45,089 nucleotides of DNA from Natrinema limicola JCM 13563 (GTDB taxonomy: Archaea > Halobacteriota > Halobacteria > Halobacteriales > Natrialbaceae), in NCBI RefSeq assembly GCF_000337475.1, contig NZ_AOIT01000034.1:110735-155823 (forward strand), read 5' to 3'. The first letter of the stretch is position 1, and each line of letters starts with the position of its first letter. The notes below the pieces were generated by a model. The model was not told where the DNA came from and did not search any database. It saw nothing but the letters and a program-made list of their open reading frames with translations. Positions 31,508 to 40,008 of the stretch are shown one piece after another. The translations under genes were made by a program, and so were the position numbers.

Positions 31508-32569
31508 TCAGACGGACGACGAAGCGCCGTTTTCGGGACGGAAAACGAGCACGTTCTGGTGGACCATCGAGGGGACAAACGAGAACGGATAGCCGTAGAC
31601 GTGGAGGTCTTTCGTCGGGTCGTACCAGATCAGATTCGCCGCCAGCGACAGCGGCGCGGTCGACTCGATCGCCTGTGCGAGCTCCGCCGAGAGGAACTCG
31701 TAGGACTGCTCGCGGTACATGTCGCCGATGAAGACGACGACGTGGCCGTCCGGGGCGACGGCGTCCGAAAACCGGTCGAACTTTGCAGCCATGTCCGTGA
31801 GCCAGTCGGCTTTCGTCTCCCAGGTCCCGCCTGTCTCGGCGGTACCGTCGCTGTTCTCGCCATCGTCCGGTCGATCGAACGACCCCAGCTTGCTCTCGCG
31901 GGTCCGGCGTTCGTTGCGCGTCTGCTCGAGTTCGTCCATGTGCCAGTAGGGCACGTCGGTCAACAGGAGATCGATCGCGTCGTCGTCGACGTCGTCGATC
32001 AGGTCGGCACAGTCGCCGTGGTGCATGTCCTGTGTGGCGAGTGGCGGGTCGCCACGCGCACGCCGCTCGTCGTTTTCGCGCTCGAGAACCTCGTGATAGA
32101 TCTCGACCCACCGTTCGGTGCGCTCGAAGCCGATCGCTTCTCGGCGGCCGGTCCCCTCGTGTTCACAGAGGCTCGCGCCCAGCAAGGTGCCACCGACGCC
32201 GGCGAAGGGGTCGAGGACGGTGTCGCCGGCCTTGCTGAACCGGCCGATCAACTCGGCACAGAGCCGTGGGGGTTTCTGTCCGCCGTGTTCGCTGCGCAGG
32301 TCGTGTTGGAGGTCGGGTGGGTAGCCTTCCGCAATGACGGACTTCGTGGCGTACTTCCACTCTTTGCCGGTCAGATCGTTCACGCGATTGCGCTCGTCGT
32401 AGATCCCACGCCCCTCGACGTAGCGCTGGTGGTCGGCCAACTCGTCGGTATCGATCACCTCGCCATCTTCGACCGGCAGTGATTCCTCGCGGGCACGGTC
32501 GGCGTCGAACCCGCCGTCGTCGTCCGTGAACAGCCGACTCTGGCGGTGTCGCTCCCCGTCGTCTGCCAT
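31508..32569 (-). CDS. Orphan DNA methyltransferase (N4-C/N6-A type, motif order X-I-IV)
   Basis: A 353-residue DNA amino-methyltransferase. Motif X/I region: GGQKPPRLCAELIGRFSKAG, then LDPFAGVGG (119-127), the AdoMet loop, and GFERTERWVEIYHEVL. Motif IV is TDVPYW (204-209), where family members usually read (D/S)PPYW, so the second residue is changed. Motif I precedes IV, unlike beta-class enzymes. A linker of about 80 residues separates them. The C-terminus resembles a methylase end (LIWYDPTKDLHVYGYPFSFV). No restriction gene is adjacent. TTTAAG (rc near 32597) sits about 28 bases before the ATG. Confidence 0.85.
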   Translation of the reverse strand: MADDGERHRQSRLFTDDDGGFDADRAREESLPVEDGEVIDTDELADHQRYVEGRGIYDERNRVNDLTGKEWKYATKSVIAEGYPPDLQHDLRSEHGGQKPPRLCAELIGRFSKAGDTVLDPFAGVGGTLLGASLCEHEGTGRREAIGFERTERWVEIYHEVLERENDERRARGDPPLATQDMHHGDCADLIDDVDDDAIDLLLTDVPYWHMDELEQTRNERRTRESKLGSFDRPDDGENSDGTAETGGTWETKADWLTDMAAKFDRFSDAVAPDGHVVVFIGDMYREQSYEFLSAELAQAIESTAPLSLAANLIWYDPTKDLHVYGYPFSFVPSMVHQNVLVFRPENGASSSV

Positions 32570-32593
32570 ACCCTCGAGTGCTCACGGGGACCG

Positions 32594-32660
32594 CTTAAAC
32601 GCTTGTGCCTCGTGTCGATCGGGTCGTTCGGCGACGTCCCGTGCCCGACGTTTTTTACCG
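32594..32660. promoter_or_regulatory. Divergent promoters of the methyltransferase and Ca/Na antiporter genes
   Basis: GCTTAAAC (32593-32600, read on minus as GTTTAAGC) precedes the methyltransferase start by about 28 bases. TTTTTTACCG (32651-32660) precedes the antiporter ATG by about 30. Both fit archaeal TATA spacing for leaderless transcripts. Confidence 0.5.
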
Positions 32661-32687
32661 CGCCCTGCGAAGGCCAACCAAGGACTG

Positions 32688-33677
32688 ATGAGTGTCGTCG
32701 TCGACGCTGCATTGCTCATTGGCGGCACGATCGCGCTCTGGGGCGGCGCACGCCTACTTGTGACCGGGGCCTCGAGACTCGCCGGTGCGGCCGGTGTCTC
32801 CGCGCTCGTCGTCGGCCTCACGGTCGTCGCCTTCGGCACCTCCGCGCCGGAGTTCGCCGTCTCGCTCGAGGCGGCGTTTGCGGGACAGGGCGACGTCTCG
32901 ATCGGCAACGTCGTCGGCTCGAACCTGTTCAACCTCGGCGTAATCCTCGGTCTCGTCGGCGTCCTTTCGCCGTTTCGGGTCGCCGAGACGCTGGTTCGTC
33001 GGGACGCACTCGCGATGGCTGCCGCGACGGCAGTCGCTGCCGTCGTCCTCTTGAACGGGGCCGTCTCGAGACTCGAAGGTATTATCCTGCTCGCGTTGCT
33101 CGGCGGCTACCTCGGCGCGCTCGGCGTCGCGATTCGGACGGCGAACCGGGCGGACGACGGTCACCCCGACGCAGCCGACGACGGAGCGACGGTTCCGCCG
33201 CTCGACGCTGATGAAGAGACGCCACGCGAAATCCGGTCGGGGCTCGAGGGTGGTCGCGTCCTCGTAGGCCTGCTTTTCGTCATCGGCGGTGGGCGCGTGC
33301 TGATCGACGCGGCGGTCGGACTGGCCCTGGCCGTGGGCATTTCCGAGTGGGCGGTCGGTGCGACGATCGTCGCGACCGGAACCTCGCTGCCGGAACTCGT
33401 CACCTCCGTCGTTGCCATCCGCCGGGGCGACGTGGGCATCGCGGCGGGCAACGTCGTCGGCTCGAACGTCTTCAACGCTCTCGGCGTTCTGGGGCTCGTC
33501 GCTGTCGTCCAACCGATGGCGGTCGATCCCGCCGTTTTCCTCGGCATCGCGTGGCTCTGTGTGCTGACCGCGTTCGCGACGGTCGTGCTCGCAACTGGAC
33601 GTCGATTAACCCGTCTCGAGGGCGTCGCCCTCATCGCACTCGGGGCGGGGTATTGGGTTGTGAGCATGGCACTCTGA
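32688..33677 (+). CDS. Calcium/sodium antiporter (CaCA family)
   Basis: A 329-residue YrbG/CaxA-like exchanger with about ten helices and two inverted alpha repeats. Repeat 1 shows GTSAPEFAVSL and GNVVGSNLFNLG; repeat 2 shows GTSLPELVTS and GNVVGSNVFNALG. A hydrophilic loop at about 150-185 joins the halves. It likely exports Ca2+ in exchange for Na+ (or H+). ATG 32688 is fixed by the TATA box 30 bases upstream and the first helix; the frame upstream overlaps the divergent promoter. Confidence 0.93.
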   Translation: MSVVVDAALLIGGTIALWGGARLLVTGASRLAGAAGVSALVVGLTVVAFGTSAPEFAVSLEAAFAGQGDVSIGNVVGSNLFNLGVILGLVGVLSPFRVAETLVRRDALAMAAATAVAAVVLLNGAVSRLEGIILLALLGGYLGALGVAIRTANRADDGHPDAADDGATVPPLDADEETPREIRSGLEGGRVLVGLLFVIGGGRVLIDAAVGLALAVGISEWAVGATIVATGTSLPELVTSVVAIRRGDVGIAAGNVVGSNVFNALGVLGLVAVVQPMAVDPAVFLGIAWLCVLTAFATVVLATGRRLTRLEGVALIALGAGYWVVSMAL

Positions 33678-33769
33678 GGTCTCGATCGGCGGACGGCAGT
33701 GACAGGCGGCGAACCCGGTGACACGGGTGTTAGCGAGGGTACTTCCCGCTTGCGACCCGAGATGATCGT

Positions 33770-34906
33770 ATGAATATGCTCGTCGACGGCGAGTGGCGCG
33801 CCGACGCCTTCGAGGTCACCACCGAGGACGGCTCGTTCCAGCGCCAGGAGACGCCGTTTCGACACGAAATCCGGGACGATCCCGACGCCCGGTTTCAGCC
33901 CGAGGCGGGTCGGTACCACCTCTACGTCTCGTATGCCTGTCCGTGGGCCCACCGGACGCTTTTGATGCGGACGCTGAAAGGCCTCGAGGACGCGATTTCG
34001 GTCTCGGTCGTCGACCCGTATCGTGGCGAAGACGGCTGGCAGTTCACGCCCGACAAGGACGGCTGTACGCGCGATCACGTCCACGATGCGGACTTCCTCC
34101 GAGATCTCTACGTCCGCGCGGATCCGGACGCGACCTGCCGTGTGACGGTGCCAGTCCTCTGGGACAGGAACGAAGACACCATCGTCAACAACGAGTCCGA
34201 AGAGATCATGCGAATGTTCGACACTGAGTTCGACGAGTATGCGCAACGAGACGTGGACCTCTATCCCGGGGGCTATCGTGACGAGGTCGATCGGATCATC
34301 GACGAGATCTACGAGCCGATCAACAACGGCGTCTATCGGGCCGGCTTCGCCACGAAACAGGAGCCCTACGACGAGGCAGTCGGCGACCTCTTCGCGGCGC
34401 TCGACCACTGGGACGAGGTGCTCGCAGACCAGCGCTATCTCGCGGGCGATCGGCTGACCGAAGCCGACATCGCGATGTTTACCACCCTCGTCCGATTCGA
34501 CAACGTCTATCACACCCACTTCATGTGTAACGTCCAGTCTATCCATGAGTACGATAACCTCTGGCCGTATCTGCGCGATCTGTATCAGACGGACGTCGCC
34601 GACCGAAGGGAAGGGACGCCGGACGGACGAACGGAGAGGGGTGCGAGGGGCGACCGAAGGGAGCGCCTCGACGACGCGAACGGGGAGGACCGACCCGTGA
34701 GCGAAGCGACCCGTGAGTCAGGTGTCGCCGAGACAGTGAATATGGCCCACATCAAAGAACACTACTACACGACCCATCCCGACGTGAACCCCCACCGGAT
34801 CGTCGCCCGTGGTCCCGACCTCGAGTTCGAAGCCCCACATGACCGCGACGCGCTTCCCGGCGGGCCGCCGTCTGGCCTCCATGCAGCGGCCAGTGCGGAC
34901 GATTAG
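33770..34906 (+). CDS. Glutathionyl-hydroquinone-reductase-like GST with charged insertion
   Basis: A 378-residue xi-class GST (ECM4/YqjG type). Catalytic Cys57 lies in YACPWAHRTLLMR; the cis-Pro region reads VTVPVLWDRNEDTIVNNESE, and the C-terminal helical domain includes DRLTEADIAMFTTLVRFDNV. The usual length is about 320-330. The extra is a low-complexity, Arg/Asp/Glu-rich stretch at about 275-323 (DRREGTPDGRTERGARGDRR...), placed just before the conserved NMAHIKEHYYTTHPDVNP end. Haloarchaea use gamma-glutamylcysteine, so the true thiol is uncertain. Confidence 0.9.
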   Translation: MNMLVDGEWRADAFEVTTEDGSFQRQETPFRHEIRDDPDARFQPEAGRYHLYVSYACPWAHRTLLMRTLKGLEDAISVSVVDPYRGEDGWQFTPDKDGCTRDHVHDADFLRDLYVRADPDATCRVTVPVLWDRNEDTIVNNESEEIMRMFDTEFDEYAQRDVDLYPGGYRDEVDRIIDEIYEPINNGVYRAGFATKQEPYDEAVGDLFAALDHWDEVLADQRYLAGDRLTEADIAMFTTLVRFDNVYHTHFMCNVQSIHEYDNLWPYLRDLYQTDVADRREGTPDGRTERGARGDRRERLDDANGEDRPVSEATRESGVAETVNMAHIKEHYYTTHPDVNPHRIVARGPDLEFEAPHDRDALPGGPPSGLHAAASADD

Positions 34907-34971
34907 TCGCGGTGGATGTGAAGCGAAAACGACGCGGCGACGAGGTGATGTCGCCGTTAGGTTGATTTGAT

Positions 34972-35250
34972 CTAGGCGTCTTCGTCGGCTTCGGCGTCGT
35001 CGCCCTCGGCATCGTCGTCGGCAGTCTCGAGCAGATCGGTGCTGGCACGGTCTGCATCACGTCGCCACGTCTCGAAACTATGCTCGATCTCCTCCTCCGA
35101 GACGAACACCTTCCAGAGGACCCACACGACAGCTATCACGGGGAGAAGCGGAAAAAGAACGATAACGAGTACTGCGGCCATGATATAGCCGAACAGGGAC
35201 ATCGGTCTGTTCGGCCCGTAGCCCGTCGACTCGGACACCTTGACTGACAT
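34972..35250 (-). CDS. Small membrane protein, DUF7535-like
   Basis: A 92-residue protein starting MSVKVSESTGYGPNRPMSLF, with one long or two close helices (YIMAAVLVIVLFPLLPVIAVVWVLWKVFV). A cytoplasmic acidic tail follows (about 25 of the last 40 residues Asp, Glu or Ala). The N-terminal pattern matches a haloarchaeal family I recall as DUF7535; the number is tentative. Function unknown. Confidence 0.75.
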   Translation of the reverse strand: MSVKVSESTGYGPNRPMSLFGYIMAAVLVIVLFPLLPVIAVVWVLWKVFVSEEEIEHSFETWRRDADRASTDLLETADDDAEGDDAEADEDA

Positions 35251-35338
35251 GTGTGCGTCTACGAACGTGTCGGTATTCGGTGTTACGATTCCGTGGATCC
35301 GTTTCGGAACGAATACACGTCGACGTGATTGCCCTGAA

Positions 35339-36145
35339 TTAGCTCGTCTCGAGCCCGTTTTGCCCGTCCGACGCGTCGCTCAGAACCGCTTCGGCGTCGT
35401 CGGTGGGCCGGTATGCAAGCGCCTGCATCGTCTCGGACAAGGAGAGGAACCGTTTGGAGTTATTGGAGATGCCGTGTGCGATCAGCGGTGACGTCTCGAG
35501 CGTCGTCGTCGCGGCCGCGTTGAGCAACCGTCGGCAGTCGCCGGGACTGAGCCACATCGCGCGGGCGTAGCGCTCGCCGGCTCCGTCTCGCTCGCGACAC
35601 TCCTGACGGAGCTCGTCGCGGGTGAGCAGCCAGCCGATCCGGAGAGTGACCACCTCGAGTCCGTGGCGGTTCGCGTAGTACGACCCCATCGCTTCGCCGA
35701 AGACCTTCGTGACGCCGTAGTAGGTGTCCGGATCGACCGAATCGTGTGGCCGGACGATCTCGGGCGTGCCGACCGTCGACTCCGGACGGCTCGGCGAGAC
35801 GGTGTTTCCCATGTTGACTGCATGGTTCGAACTCGCGAAGACCACCCGCTTAAGATCGTTTTCGATCGCAGCCTCGAAGGCGTTGGAGAGTCCGTCGATG
35901 TTCGGCCCGCGAAGGTCGTCCCACGCGGCCCGCGGCGAGGAGATAGCCGCGAGGTGGATCACCACGTCCTGTCCCTCGAGTGCGTCGACGAACTGTTCGC
36001 GGTCGGTAATCTCGAGGAGCGTCGTCTCGAGGTCCGCGGTCTCGCTGTGAGAGAACAGGGTCAGGTCGTGCTTGTCGGCCGGGAACGCGTCGACGATCGC
36101 CCGCCCAACGTTCCCCGCCGCGCCGGTGATGGCGATGTTCGCCAT
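35339..36145 (-). CDS. NAD(P)-dependent epimerase/dehydratase (extended SDR)
   Basis: A 268-residue extended SDR, similar in shape to uronate dehydrogenase. The nucleotide loop is ITGAAGNVGRAIVDAF (residues 5-20), followed by DVVIHLAAISS. The catalytic pair is Tyr and Lys in DTYYGVTKVFGEA. VFASSNHAVNMGN contains the conserved Ser region. Substrate unknown, probably a sugar or uronic acid. Repeat A copy 7 lies upstream of its start, between it and the divergent ferredoxin gene. Confidence 0.9.
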   Translation of the reverse strand: MANIAITGAAGNVGRAIVDAFPADKHDLTLFSHSETADLETTLLEITDREQFVDALEGQDVVIHLAAISSPRAAWDDLRGPNIDGLSNAFEAAIENDLKRVVFASSNHAVNMGNTVSPSRPESTVGTPEIVRPHDSVDPDTYYGVTKVFGEAMGSYYANRHGLEVVTLRIGWLLTRDELRQECRERDGAGERYARAMWLSPGDCRRLLNAAATTTLETSPLIAHGISNNSKRFLSLSETMQALAYRPTDDAEAVLSDASDGQNGLETS

Positions 36146-36228
36146 AGCGAACCGACACCGACGCGGCGGAAATAGGCCGCCCCAGCGCGTTCCGGCCGAT
36201 TCGTCTCCGCTCGAGCGACGCGAAACTC

Positions 36229-36310
36229 ATACGGTCTGCTGTCTCGATTTCCCGGTGTAACTGCAGGACGGGTCGCCGTTGCACCGGAACTGACTGACAG
36301 CAGACCGTAT
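36229..36310. repeat. Palindromic repeat A, copy 7
   Basis: 82 bp. Left end ATACGGTCTGCTGTCTCGAT, right end CTGACTGACAGCAGACCGTAT, followed by CAG. It is the copy with the best-preserved terminal inverted repeat (14 bp, exact). It lies between two divergent genes, unlike most copies. Confidence 0.92.
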
Positions 36311-36390
36311 CAGTCGATCACTGCCGGCAAGGCGGTTACTTGCAGGCTGCCAACCGGTGGCCTTTTTCCCAGCCAGCCGTACCTCTGTCT

Positions 36391-36765
36391 GTGACAGCCC
36401 CCACGACGTGGGACGTCGAACTTCGCGTGCCGGCAGACGCCGACCTAGACGCTGCCGGCGAATCCCGAACGATTGAGGTCCGTGAGGACGAACCGATTCT
36501 CGAGGCGGCCCGGTCGGCGGGCATCTGGCTTTCTGCGGACTGCCAGCAGGGGTGGTGTATCACCTGCGGGGCGACACTCATCTCCGGCGAGGTCGACCAC
36601 AATCGGGCCAAGCGGTACTATCCCGAAGACGAGGCGGCGGGATTCGTCCTTACCTGTGTCGCACGCCCCCGCTCCGATTGCGTTATCAAAGTCGAACAGT
36701 ACGGCGAGTTGCTCCAACACCGCGCCGACCACGACAGGCCGCCAGGACGATCGAAGCTTGGATAG
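36391..36765 (+). CDS. Plant-type [2Fe-2S] ferredoxin
   Basis: A 124-residue ferredoxin with cluster ligands C51, C56, C59 and C89 (ADCQQGWCITCGA ... FVLTCVARP), the plant-type CX4CX2CX29C pattern. Residues 1-20 are acidic and the segment REDEPILEAARSAGI precedes the cluster loop. It is a soluble electron carrier. I choose GTG 36391, since the preceding in-frame residues do not resemble the family and a TTACTT box lies about 55 bases upstream. Electron partner not visible. Confidence 0.88.
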   Translation: MTAPTTWDVELRVPADADLDAAGESRTIEVREDEPILEAARSAGIWLSADCQQGWCITCGATLISGEVDHNRAKRYYPEDEAAGFVLTCVARPRSDCVIKVEQYGELLQHRADHDRPPGRSKLG

Positions 36766-36836
36766 TGGACAACCGCACGCACCGCCCCAGCGTGTACCCA
36801 CTGAACGTTTTCACCCCGCACGATGTACGGGCCCCT

Positions 36837-37271
36837 ATGTCGTCGCAGTTTACCGGTGTCCTGCTCTACGACGGTGATTGCCCGTTCTGTTCGGCCGCCT
36901 CGACCGCGATGCGCCAGCTCGAGGGTGTCGGCGTCGTCTCCTGGGACGAGCCGGCCGCACAGGACTTTCTCGAGGCGCAGTTCGGCGAAGCACCCTTTGC
37001 GCTGTTTTTCGTCGATAGCGAAGCCGAGACGGTCTGGGCGGGCCGAGCTGCTGCGAGCGAACTCTGCGAGCGAGCCGGCATGCCGGTCCTCGTCCAGGAC
37101 ATCGTCGACGAGAACTACGAGCGCGTCGCCGACGCGATCCAGTCCGTCATGGGAACCGACCGCGAGATCGATCCGTACCACGACGCCTACCCGCTGGCCG
37201 ATGACGCCGCGGCGCTGTTCGACGACGTGGCGGCAAACGCCAGTCGGACGCATGTGCCTGACTCGGCGTAA
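36837..37271 (+). CDS. DCC-family thiol-disulfide oxidoreductase-like protein
   Basis: A 144-residue protein of the DUF393/DCC family. The signature is YDGDCPFCSAAS near the N-terminus (C15, C18), a CxxC pair like that of thioredoxin-fold redox proteins. The C-terminal half is acidic, with helices VADAIQSVMG and AALFDDVAANA. Function is redox in general terms. It follows the ferredoxin by 71 bases on the same strand and may share its transcript. Confidence 0.85.
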   Translation: MSSQFTGVLLYDGDCPFCSAASTAMRQLEGVGVVSWDEPAAQDFLEAQFGEAPFALFFVDSEAETVWAGRAAASELCERAGMPVLVQDIVDENYERVADAIQSVMGTDREIDPYHDAYPLADDAAALFDDVAANASRTHVPDSA

Positions 37272-37366
37272 GTCGCCTGAGCAGCCACACTCGAGGGTGA
37301 ACTCAATATCTAGCGCGGCCGAGCGAGGAGTCGGTCGGTTCGTGACAAAGCGATGGTAGCGAGTTG

Positions 37367-37588
37367 CTACTCGTAGAGCGTGCCGAGAAGGTATATCACG
37401 ACGACCCCACCGAGTAGGGCTAACGCTACTTCAGGATAGAAACGGACGTCGTCCGGGCCGAAGTAGCTGTCGAGAATTATGTCCACCCATCCGATCATCG
37501 CGATCGGGAGTAGCACTCCCAGAAGCAGTTGAACGATTGTGACTACATCGGCGACGTACTCCGGAATCTCCAGCCCGTCTGAGAACAT
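37367..37588 (-). CDS. Small two-helix membrane protein, unrecognised
   Basis: A 73-residue protein with helices VVTIVQLLLGVLLPIAMIGWVDIIL and VALALLGGVVVIYLLGTLY. A TACTTAAGA box (rc of about 37612-37620) lies near -28 from the ATG, supporting a leaderless gene. It does not resemble any family I know. It is convergent with the DCC gene. Confidence 0.6.
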   Translation of the reverse strand: MFSDGLEIPEYVADVVTIVQLLLGVLLPIAMIGWVDIILDSYFGPDDVRFYPEVALALLGGVVVIYLLGTLYE

Positions 37589-37674
37589 ATCAACGCATAT
37601 GAGGGTCTCTATCTTAAGTATTATCGCCCCCCTCCCCCAGTTTGGATTCCGACCCTACACAGCGAGGTCACTCG

Positions 37675-38952
37675 TTACGCCGGATTCGGCGCAGGCAGAG
37701 ACCGCAGCTCTCGCGGTGGCGCGAGGTAGTTGGCCCGGTTGTGGACGCTTAGATACTGGAGAATGCCGTTGTTGGTTCGTGCGCCGACTGAGCCCTCGGT
37801 GAGATCGGTCCCAGTCATCGCCTCGCGGGTCTTCACGAAGTCGGCGATCGACCGCTGCAAGGAGAGAAAGTGCGTGGCAGCCCGGTCGTCGTCGGTCGAG
37901 TCGAAGTCCCGCCGGAGGATGATCGGTTCGCCGTCCTCACGGGCACGCGATGTTTTCTGGGCGTGGCCGACCGTTCCCTCGTTCCGGGCGTCCTCGGCCG
38001 CGCTCTCGGCGACCTCTGTTATGCGGCTCGAGTCACCCAGATTGTGCCCGGCCCCCTCGACGAGGTCGTCGGCGGCATGGTCTGGCGAGAACATCTTGGC
38101 GACGCGTTGGTCACGACTGTCCTGGTCGTACCACTGGCCGAGGTGCAACTGAAGCTTCGAGAGGTGGATCGTCGTGCCGCCGGCGAACGGCCCGTCCTGA
38201 ATCGTCACGCGGTCTTCGCTCGCCTGCGTCTTCCGAAAGCCCGATTTGAACCCCATGAACATCGGTGCGTCCTCCGGGACCGGATTGCCGTCGGGAATCC
38301 CATAGACGCCGGATTGATTGTCGGCTGGCAGTCCGCGACCGATAAACCCCGTTCGGCGGTCGGCGATATCGAAGACGCCGTCGAAAGTCCCCTCGACGTC
38401 GATGCCGTTGAGTTGCTCGAGCTCGCCTTTCATGGCTTCCTCGACACTGAGCGTGACGTGGCCGTAGTCGCTGGCCAGATGGAGCAACGCATCGTACGCA
38501 TCGAGCGTGGGGTCCTCGAACGGTGTCAGCGCCGTCGGCGCTGGCAGCTCGACACCTGCGGGGGCTGCGTCGAACCGGTCGAAGTACGCTGGACTATAGG
38601 CGATGGTAAACGCCAGTCCCTCGTTGCCGCGTTTGTACGCCTTCTCGAGGGTTCGGAACGCGGCCTCGAGTTGCTCGCGCTCGTCGGCCGCGTCGGCGGG
38701 GCCGTCACCGACGTACTCGAGGCCCAGTAGGAGGTGGTGTTCGGGCGGCAGCAAGTTGCCGGCATCGTCGGTTGCAAGAAACTCGTCCCAAGCGTGCTGG
38801 CGATCGGGGAGTTCTGCAGGGGAGAGGGTCGCCTGTGGCACGTCCTCGGTCGCTTCGCGCTGGAGACAGGCGGAAAGCGCGCTTGCACCGCCGATAGCGA
38901 CGGCGCTGCGGACGAACGCGCGACGCGAGATCCCACGATCCGGTCGGTCCAT
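37675..38952 (-). CDS. Tat-exported DyP-like peroxidase (lipoprotein)
   Basis: A 425-residue protein with a Tat signal SRRAFVRSAVAIGGASALSAC (RR at 10-11, lipobox Cys29), so it is probably a lipid-anchored extracellular protein. DyP-family marks are GIPDG (218-222, the GxxDG acid), the proximal-haem-type His330 (TVGHAQKTSR) and ILRRDFDS after it. It would bind haem and use H2O2, or be a related haloarchaeal family (annotated by some as DUF7405). ATG 38952 is chosen because it starts the signal peptide; the open frame upstream is non-coding. Confidence 0.85.
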   Translation of the reverse strand: MDRPDRGISRRAFVRSAVAIGGASALSACLQREATEDVPQATLSPAELPDRQHAWDEFLATDDAGNLLPPEHHLLLGLEYVGDGPADAADEREQLEAAFRTLEKAYKRGNEGLAFTIAYSPAYFDRFDAAPAGVELPAPTALTPFEDPTLDAYDALLHLASDYGHVTLSVEEAMKGELEQLNGIDVEGTFDGVFDIADRRTGFIGRGLPADNQSGVYGIPDGNPVPEDAPMFMGFKSGFRKTQASEDRVTIQDGPFAGGTTIHLSKLQLHLGQWYDQDSRDQRVAKMFSPDHAADDLVEGAGHNLGDSSRITEVAESAAEDARNEGTVGHAQKTSRAREDGEPIILRRDFDSTDDDRAATHFLSLQRSIADFVKTREAMTGTDLTEGSVGARTNNGILQYLSVHNRANYLAPPRELRSLPAPNPA

Positions 38953-39264
38953 AGACGACTCTGTGTGCCCGTCAGGCAAGGGGATTACGGTCCCGCTGGT
39001 CCCGTGAAATGGCCGTCTCGACACTCGACCACGAACCCCCTCCCTTCCTGATGTCGGCCCGTCACAACACTTGACGACCGTGGTACACGCGGCAGCCGTC
39101 TTGGACGGACTGCCGTCTGAAAGTCTGCTCAGATAGGCCGTCGTCTGACTGACTGTACGCACTCGATTCACCATCAGACGTTCGTGATTATAACGATAAA
39201 ATTGATATTTTCTTTAGAGTGTACGCGAACCACTAAGTGCTGCGTTATGGTGTCAATGGATGCA

Positions 39265-39924
39265 ATGTCTGATGACAAACCACACTCCGCAGGCAGCATT
39301 AGTCACGGCGACACGAGTGAGCGCGTTGGCATGGAAGTCATCCGCGAGCGTGGGCTCGAGCCCGAGGACCTCCGTGAGAAACTGATCGACGCGATCGGTG
39401 CCGAGTTCACCACCTACTACTACTATACGAACCTGCGGATGCATCTGGCGGGGCACGAAGATTACAAGGAGATCACCGAAGACGCCCGCCTCGAAGATCG
39501 GGCTCACTTCGAACTCGTCGCACCGCGAGTGTACGAACTCGGCGGGGCGCTGCCCAACGACATCCGGGACTTCGCCGACCGGGCGTCCTGTCCGGACGCC
39601 GAGGTGCCGACGCCGATGGACGACGAGGGTGGCTTCGACACCGGCAGCCTCGATGCCGAAGGTATTCTCGAGGTCCTGCTCGAGGCCGAACGCTGTGCGA
39701 TCCGGACGTGGTCGGAGGTCTGTGACATGACCCGCGACGTCGACCCGCGGACCTACGACATGGCCTCACGCATCCTCCAGGAGGAAATCGAACACGAGGC
39801 GTGGTTCGTCGAACTGCTCTCGATGGAACGCGACGGCGAGATCAACCCAGCTGGCCACTTCGTCCGGGGCGAGCCTGGCGACGCGCCGCTCTCGACCAAC
39901 CGGCGGTTCAACGACAGCGCCTAA
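39265..39924 (+). CDS. Ferritin-like (Dps-type) protein
   Basis: A 219-residue ferritin-like four-helix protein, probably an iron-binding, DNA-protecting Dps relative. Likely metal residues are Glu in [19 protein letters not shown], Glu and His in [16 protein letters not shown], and Glu/His in [14 protein letters not shown]. Three in-frame starts exist (39247, 39256 and 39265); the protein resembling homologs begins MSDDKPHS at 39265, while TTTAGAG near 39220 would suit a leaderless start at 39247. It is divergent from the DyP-like peroxidase across about 300 bases that hold A/T-rich promoter-like DNA, so both may respond to oxidative stress. Confidence 0.85.
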   Translation: MSDDKPHSAGSISHGDTSERVGMEVIRERGLEPEDLREKLIDAIGAEFTTYYYYTNLRMHLAGHEDYKEITEDARLEDRAHFELVAPRVYELGGALPNDIRDFADRASCPDAEVPTPMDDEGGFDTGSLDAEGILEVLLEAERCAIRTWSEVCDMTRDVDPRTYDMASRILQEEIEHEAWFVELLSMERDGEINPAGHFVRGEPGDAPLSTNRRFNDSA

Positions 39925-40008
39925 GCTGTCGGTTTACCACGCTCGAGCGGTCGCGCCATCCTCGGCAGCGACCGGTACAGCCTTTCCTGTGTATGTGCTA
40001 CGGTCTCT

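Noticed and set aside
31527-31550. Palindrome CGTTTTC-GGGACG-GAAAACG
   Set aside because: It resembles the 16222 motif but lies in the coding end of the methyltransferase (FRPENGASSS), so it is probably coding chance.
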